In this document: piece after piece, positions 58,952 through 64,000 of the stretch
How the letters are laid out: each line of letters starts with the position of its first letter
How positions within the stretch are numbered: position 1 is the first letter of the stretch
NCBI GenBank assembly: GCA_029817715.1
Contig: JARUPY010000455.1
Span: forward strand, 191,001-255,000
Origin: Melastoma dodecandrum
Taxonomy: Eukaryota > Streptophyta > Magnoliopsida > Myrtales > Melastomataceae
Length of the DNA stretch: 64,000 nt
Reading direction: 5' to 3'
Position numbers and translations under genes: made by a program
Notes under the pieces: generated by a model
Database searches by the model: none
The model's input: the letters and a program-made list of their open reading frames with translations, nothing else
What the model was told of the DNA's origin: nothing

Positions 58952-59831
58952 TAGGGGTGGCAATTCGTGTTGTACGGGTCATGTCTTTTACGGGTTCGTA
59001 TCCAAAAACTTCAAATACGAGACATGATCTATTTAACTAATCGTGTCATCAGATAAAACTCGAGAACTAACACAATTAATAATCGTGTTAAACCGTTAAA
59101 ATTTTAAATAAATATTACAATTTTAACATAGAAAAGTATATTCATTTAAAATTCATGTATTCTAAATTAGAAAATTACTAAAAGGATGTCAAATATCACC
59201 AACTCCTAAAAAAGCAAAATTTACATTAGAATAATTAAAATATAATTAGCTTAAATAATTATTAATTACCTCCTCCATAAGCGAATTCCTTGTAAAAAGA
59301 AGTGTCTCAGCAGCTTCTGATTTTAATGAACTCTGATATTGGTCTAGGATTCAACCTGTAGTACTAAATGTAGATTCCGCAGCCAAAGTAGAGATCGACA
59401 CACTTAACACATCACGAGCCATTATTATCATGTTTGGATAGCGAAATTGATTACTTTTCCAATATGCCAATTAAGTCTAAATCAACCTTTCTATTTATTC
59501 GCGGTTCATCTAAATATTACTCCAATTCAGAGTTTTTTTAGCTAACGTAAAACTCCACTATATTTATTTGTTTGTACTTACATCAATTTAATGTGAAACG
59601 GGTTGAGCTTAAAAAAATAAAAATAATTTAAATTTATTTATTTATTAAAAATTATACAGCCTTATAAATGTATCAAATTTTAAAACCCGAACTCGGACAA
59701 AGATTTTATCGTGTCTAATAAGGTCTTGACCCGTTTAGATAAAAGACACATTAAGTTAAACCCAAACCCGCTCTAAATCGTGTCGGGTCATGTCAGTGTC
59801 AATGTGTCCGTGTCTGAAATTGCTACCCCTA
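58952..59831 (-). mobile_element. Non-autonomous hAT element, 880 bp, with 8 bp target duplication
   Basis: Terminal inverted repeats TAGGGGTGGCAATTCG (left) and, reversed, TAGGGGTAGCAATTTC (right). Perfect flanking duplication GCTACTAT at 58944-58951 and 59832-59839; 8 bp is diagnostic of hAT. Inside, on the minus strand at about 59257-59425, is a remnant of the hAT C-terminal dimerisation domain: MARDVLSVSISTLAAESTFS, a stop, then ILDQYQSSLKSEAAETLLFT. So it is an internally deleted derivative rather than a pure MITE. AT-rich otherwise. Confidence 0.92.
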
Positions 59832-59839
59832 GCTACTAT

Positions 59840-60605
59840 GGCCACAAACTTTATACAATACGCAACAGAGACAATATACGATGTTGTCACAACATGTCTT
59901 GGCTATGACTATATATATCTATATAAGAAAGAGGTCGGCGGCATTGTTCAATGAATGAAGTTTTTCACTGTGCACAAGAGCAAGAAAATTTAATGCCAAT
60001 CCTTTTACCCAAAATTGGTTTCCGAGGCCGGCCAATTCTTCTAAATGAGTAGCACTATTAGACCAATCTGCCGCAATTTGCCCTTAATTCAGATCGGAAA
60101 CACGTTGTCCAGTAACTCTCAGGGCGTTGCCGACGAACTAGAATTATCACATTCTATGTATTTTTAACATGACACGCGCAAAAGAAATAACTTTATGCAT
60201 TTTATACTCTGTTTTGAGTGTATTGCTTTTCTGTCCGTACCCGCACAAAGAAGCGGTCGGCCTGGGAGATGGGCTTGAGGAGGAGGTAGTCGTTGGAACA
60301 GCGCGTTGTTCCTCGGATAGATCGGAGGTAATCGGTCGAGGCAGTGGAAGTTGTTGGGCGGCGGCTGAGAAGAAAAGCCCGGTCCATTAACATCAAGGGC
60401 AACCCCGATGATCCTCGGATGATTTTATCACGGCACAGACCGACCGCTGCCCAAAGAAAAGGAAAGGAGTGGTGTCACTTTATTAATTTTGAGCGAGAAG
60501 CAAAGTATCTACGAGGCGGCGTTGGAGAGGGCGGTGGATTGCTACTTTACGAAATTCCGAGGTTTCAATGCAGAGGCGGCCCCTACCTCATCCTCGACTC
60601 ACGGC
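59840..60605. other. Spacer, no gene recognised
   Basis: AT-rich near 59850-60170, then GC-richer sequence with short frames of no recognisable family; it may include the lost 5' part of the following decayed gene. Confidence 0.4.
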
Positions 60606-61951
60606 CTACTTAGTTACAGACAGATTTCTCAGCTCGTGAAGGCCTAAGGCAAGCGTGCCTGCCTCGTAGATACTTTGGCTTTGGGTAAGATCCCCTTCTC
60701 CCTCTGCCTGGTTTGATAATTGATGAGCCATACTATGCTGGGTAGTACCATGATGAATCCTGCGTTGTTCGTTTGTGTTTTGCGTACGTCAGGAGTTTAG
60801 AAGCTCAAGGTGTGCCGCCTAAGCAGGCAGAAGCCATAACTTCCGCCATTACCCAAGTTTTGAATGATAGCTTAGAGAATGTGGCTCATTCTTTTGTTTC
60901 TAAAGCAGAAATGCAGAAAGTAAAGTCTACATTCATTTTTCTTAGTCAATCTAATCCATTCCTTCCGGAAAGGTGTGTTCCTTTGTTAACTCTAGCATTG
61001 TTTTGTGCTGGTCGAAATGCTTCAGGAATCCAATCTTTCCAAGTTCAATTCGGAAGTACGAAGTTCACAAGTACGTTTGCTTTCTGCTACTGCGACTATG
61101 ATTTTCTCAATTTTTTAAATCTGCCACATTATTGTGTCCAAGCAAAGGCAGTGGATTAAGATAGTCAGAAGGGAAATTTTGCGAATGATATACATGGCTT
61201 TTCGAAAGTCATGAACAAGCCATTATCTTATAGATTGAGTGTTTGTTATTGTCTCTTACTATTTGTAATGTTGCAAACCTTAAATTCTAGGACATACTAT
61301 AGTTTTTTGCTGATATTGGTCCGAATTTCTTGATTTGGAATTTGGAATGGGCCTAGTGTTATTGTAGAACATAGGTAAATAGTTGCCAGTGAAGTTCGTT
61401 TGTTTATCATCGGGATCTTGTTTTGTTATGCCCCAAAGTTTGTTTTGTTGGGCTTGCTTACATGGTTCGTTATTGTATTGATTGTAGGAGCATCAATTTT
61501 CTCTCTTGCAACTAGAAACCGAGAAACTACGAGGTGATATGGAAAAAATGTGCAGCGAATTGCGATATGTTTTCAATTCATGATTTAACACTTGAATTGT
61601 CTTATATTTTGCTTATCTCACTTTATAGGTAAATCTTACTGTTCTTTTTTGTTTTTTTTTTCTGGATTTGGTGACAAAAGGCGAAATCCGTGATGAGCTA
61701 GCAAATCAGAATGCCGAGACCACCAATTTAACGAACAAACTCGATAGGGCAAGTTGATATTGGTTTTGGAAATTTCAATTTGTCCTTTTGTTGGATTTCA
61801 AACAAGTATTAATGGTGTGAGAATATTGCAGGAAATACATGCTTTACACGCACCGTTGGAAGCTGCCACGTATGACGGTATCAAGTACTGTATAGGTACT
61901 CTTGTGTCGATTTCTGCGGTTGGTCTTGCCGTTATTCGCATTTTGATGTAA
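60606..61951 (+). pseudogene. FMP32/CCDC90-like mitochondrial membrane protein, decayed but with introns
   Basis: Exon-like blocks in order: about 60611-60690 (SYRQISQLVKA, stop, GKRACLVDTLAL), 60793-60919 (SLEAQGVPPKQAEAITSAIT...SKAEMQK), 61026-61070 (ESNLSKFNSEVRSSQ), 61488-61568 (EHQFSLLQLETEKLRGDMEK...LRY), about 61663-61748 (LDLVTKGEIRDELANQNAET...LDR) and 61832-61951 (EIHALHAPLEAA...GTLVSISAVGLAVIRILM, stop). This is the DUF1640 coiled coil plus C-terminal membrane anchor of mitochondrial FMP32/MCU-regulator-like proteins. Damage: a stop in the first block, no clean acceptor before the second, and the expected GQR-containing exon start replaced by a T-run at 61643-61661. Introns are kept, so it is a DNA-level copy. 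Confidence 0.7.
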
Positions 61952-62259
61952 AAGAAGATGTGTGTTTTGATTTGGAAACACGTTGATAAAGGCCAATTTT
62001 AGTGGACCGAAATATGGTCATTATTGCATTCGTTGGTCAAACCAAGTGTATTCAATTTCACGACATTTTTGTCGACATTTGTGTTTCTCGATGATTCTTT
62101 GAGGCTACCAGAACATTTTGGACTGCTATTAGCCTTGGATAGCATGAAAGTTGTACAGTAAGAAGTGGATGGATGGACTTAGACCAGACATGAGGTGAAG
62201 CATCCTTTGTCAGAGCTCTAGAGTCATAATACATTGAGTTCCTTATCTGGAAGGACAAG

Positions 62260-63140
62260 CATTAGAACAATGACGTGAAGCCTGTCTTGGCACTACGTGC
62301 CTACCATCAGCCCAATTCAAATAACTGAATGTGTACCTCCCTTGAACTGCTATGCGTGACCCAGATCAGGTTGGAAACAGTAGAACTGAATGACAAGTTA
62401 GATGGCTGGACTTTCACGATGATTCCTGCTGGAGCTTAAATTCAAGCTATATAGATTGAATTTCTTGTGCCGATGTTCGTCTTGGTTCTTGACACTGTGG
62501 TGCGTCACTGAAGGTTGAGGATGACAACCGAAGGCAGCTTCAATTCAAAAGCCAGTCTCTTTTCGTCTTGGAACAATCTGTTAGGACGCGGGTCATATTG
62601 CTGTTGACACTGTTGTTGGTTGTATTCCAAGGAACAGAAGAAGCATAAATAATTTTATATATCAGAGTCGAATGCCAGACCCGGATCCATGGCTCGGTTT
62701 GGATCAACATGGCCACCACCATAGTCAAATGCATCAGCTTGCTAGTGGGGAGCTCCTCCCTCTGCAACCACACACTGCACATATTAAAAGTTCCAAGAGG
62801 ATTAAAAGTCAATTAGGCCAGGAACTTTTACTCCTACAGAAACAATAAGAAATAAGTCTGGCATGAACCCGTGGTGACCAAAGCGGATTGGATACCGGCG
62901 GGGCTCCAATTGTGATGGATCATTCTTAAAAGTACCACAATACCGGAGACATGTGGGCAAGACATGGATGTACCGGATTCGAAACTGCAGCCAGGCGACT
63001 GTCTCCGAATCTGATGCAGCAGGCGACCAAGCAGCTAATATGCTGACACCGGGAGCAGCAATATCTGACTGAACAGAAAAAACATTTTCCTAGACCTTGT
63101 AGAGTCCTTATCGCGGGGCTGACTTGCTGAGAAGTCGTCA
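62260..63140 (-). pseudogene. Subtilisin-like serine protease (subtilase) fragment
   Basis: The minus strand reads in order [34 protein letters not shown] (the catalytic serine motif GTSMS), [15 protein letters not shown], then QADAFDYGGGHVDPNRAMDP, LEYN, LKLPSVVILNLQ, VQAPAGIIVKVQPSNLSFSS and GRYTFSYLNWADGRHVV. These are the C-terminal third of plant S8 subtilases with the fn3-like domain. Stops (after GGAPH and DSDI) and frameshifts make it dead. The N-terminal catalytic Asp/His part is absent. Confidence 0.85.
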
Positions 63141-63510
63141 AGGGAGATCAGGTGGAGATTTGGCATACAGATCCTCCCCCCTCGGAATATTCTCCGTCAC
63201 TCGGACGACGAGAAACGGACAACTTCCTTTCCTTTTTCATTTTTGTTTTTTTGTGAAGTTTGGTACTTTTTATGTGGGACTTTCAAGCAGCTACAGCTGG
63301 TTGATACCAACTCAATGAAAACATATAAAGAGCAGGCGAGTCAGCAGTCTCTTGCCCAAAAAGACCCCCGTCGGTTGAGCCTTCAGTTGTTCAAACAGCA
63401 ACGGTTAGAATCGCCCCCCCAAGTCCTTGTCCCCTCCTTACTTTGTCCCTCCTTTCCATCCTTATACGTCATTCCCTGGACTACCGACGACGCCTTTCCC
63501 CGCCTCACCC
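63141..63510 (+). promoter_or_regulatory. Upstream region of the MATE gene
   Basis: Only about 370 bp separate the subtilase fragment from the MATE start codon. C/T-rich leader from about 63400. A telo-box-like AAACCCTAA lies just after the chosen ATG, a position usually in 5' UTRs, so the true start should be checked. No TATA recognised. Confidence 0.4.
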
Positions 63511-63973
63511 ATGCATTTTCAAACCCTAATTCATTCCCCTCGCCGTCAACTTCCCCTCCCTTCATCCCCTTCATTCTCTCCTTCATGCCGTCGCATTCAT
63601 GGCTGCGGCTCCCCTCGTCCCTCGAATTTGCGCTTCTCCAGGCTTAGAGGGACCAGGGAACGGCTTCTGAATGCTCGCGCTAGTCACGGCGAAGCGGTTG
63701 CTGGCCGGGGCTTGATTTGTGAGGAAACTGGAACTGGGGACGGCGACGGCTTCATTCTGCCTTCCGACGGCGAACAAGTGGCGGATGTGGTGGCGGTGGA
63801 GGAGTCAGGGAAACCTGACTTGGATTTGGCGGGTTCGAGTATATTGGAGCAGATGAAGGAGATTGTCGTCTTTGCAGGGCCAGCGACGGGGTTGTGGCTG
63901 TGTGGACCGTTGATGAGTCTGATTGACACGGCTGTCATTGGTCAAGGGAGCTCACTTGAACTTGCAGCTTTAG
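63511..63973 (+). CDS. MATE-family transporter, plastid type (EDS5/DTX46-like), exon 1 only
   Basis: Frame from [20 protein letters not shown] runs 154 codons to a donor TTAG|GTATTG at 63974. The first 100 or so residues are Ser/Arg/Pro-rich without acidic residues at the start, like a chloroplast transit peptide. The MATE domain then begins: [40 protein letters not shown] and LAALG. This matches the plant branch containing EDS5 (salicylate/isochorismate export from plastids) and its homolog DTX46. The next in-frame ATG is the one in EQMKEI, too late, so the 63511 start is preferred. The rest lies beyond the window. Confidence 0.85.
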
Positions 63974-64000
63974 GTATTGACGTCTCAGGCTTGTTTTGCG

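Noticed and set aside
60344..60613. 89-codon plus-strand ORF before the FMP32-like blocks
   Set aside because: Does not match the family's N terminus and is in a different frame from the recognisable first block.

Overview
This window is nuclear DNA of a flowering plant. The evidence is intron-rich genes with GT-AG (and a few GC-AG) splice sites, plant-specific families (COBRA-like, SAUR, group I bZIP, KIN-7 kinesin, arginine decarboxylase with a long leader, plastid-type MATE), LTR and hAT transposon remains, and an integrated plant pararetrovirus. No rRNA or tRNA gene and no CRISPR array was seen. All exon joins were made by eye from splice consensus and from known family sequences; none was computed.

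Layout. 0-4.2 kb: 3' part of an ERD2-like ER-retention receptor (+) and a complete COBRA-like GPI-anchored protein gene (-). 5.4-10.5 kb: nested LTR retrotransposon wreckage, namely a copia gag fragment split by a solo LTR with a clear target duplication, and an antisense gypsy remnant interrupted by a 1.3 kb insertion. 11.8-13.8 kb: an EF-hand protein gene (-) with a frame break in exon 1. 14.8-19.0 kb: a SAUR cluster with one intact copy, one frame-broken copy, one with an unclear 5' end and one N-terminal stub. 19.2-22.4 kb: a mosaic of duplicated gene fragments, with Rboh (NADPH oxidase) pieces on both strands and a decayed ERD2-like copy that keeps intron sequence. 22.8-26.8 kb: a tiny three-exon mitochondrial ATP synthase subunit e gene (-) and a group I bZIP gene (-). 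27.5-31.2 kb: nothing recognised.

31.2-40.9 kb is the most unusual part. A 1.1 kb fold-back palindrome abuts an almost complete endogenous pararetrovirus (Caulimoviridae-like). Its polyprotein order is capsid zinc knuckle, movement protein, protease, RT, RNase H. It also has a second large ORF starting with two zinc knuckles, a small coiled-coil ORF, and a Met-tRNA primer-binding site. The ORFs are long and open apart from one frame break before RT, which suggests a young insertion.

42.3-55.5 kb is a housekeeping block: arginine decarboxylase (+), UFD1 (+), mitochondrial ribosomal protein bTHX (+), an unrecognised four-helix membrane protein (-) and a KIN-7 kinesin (-). 58.2-63.1 kb is a second graveyard: a GH9 endoglucanase pseudogene, a non-autonomous hAT element with a perfect 8 bp target duplication, a decayed FMP32/CCDC90-like gene and a subtilase pseudogene. 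The window ends in exon 1 of a plastid MATE transporter (EDS5/DTX46-like).

The genes do not form one pathway. They are independent plant genes separated by repeat-rich spacers that have accumulated copied gene fragments and long G/C homopolymers.
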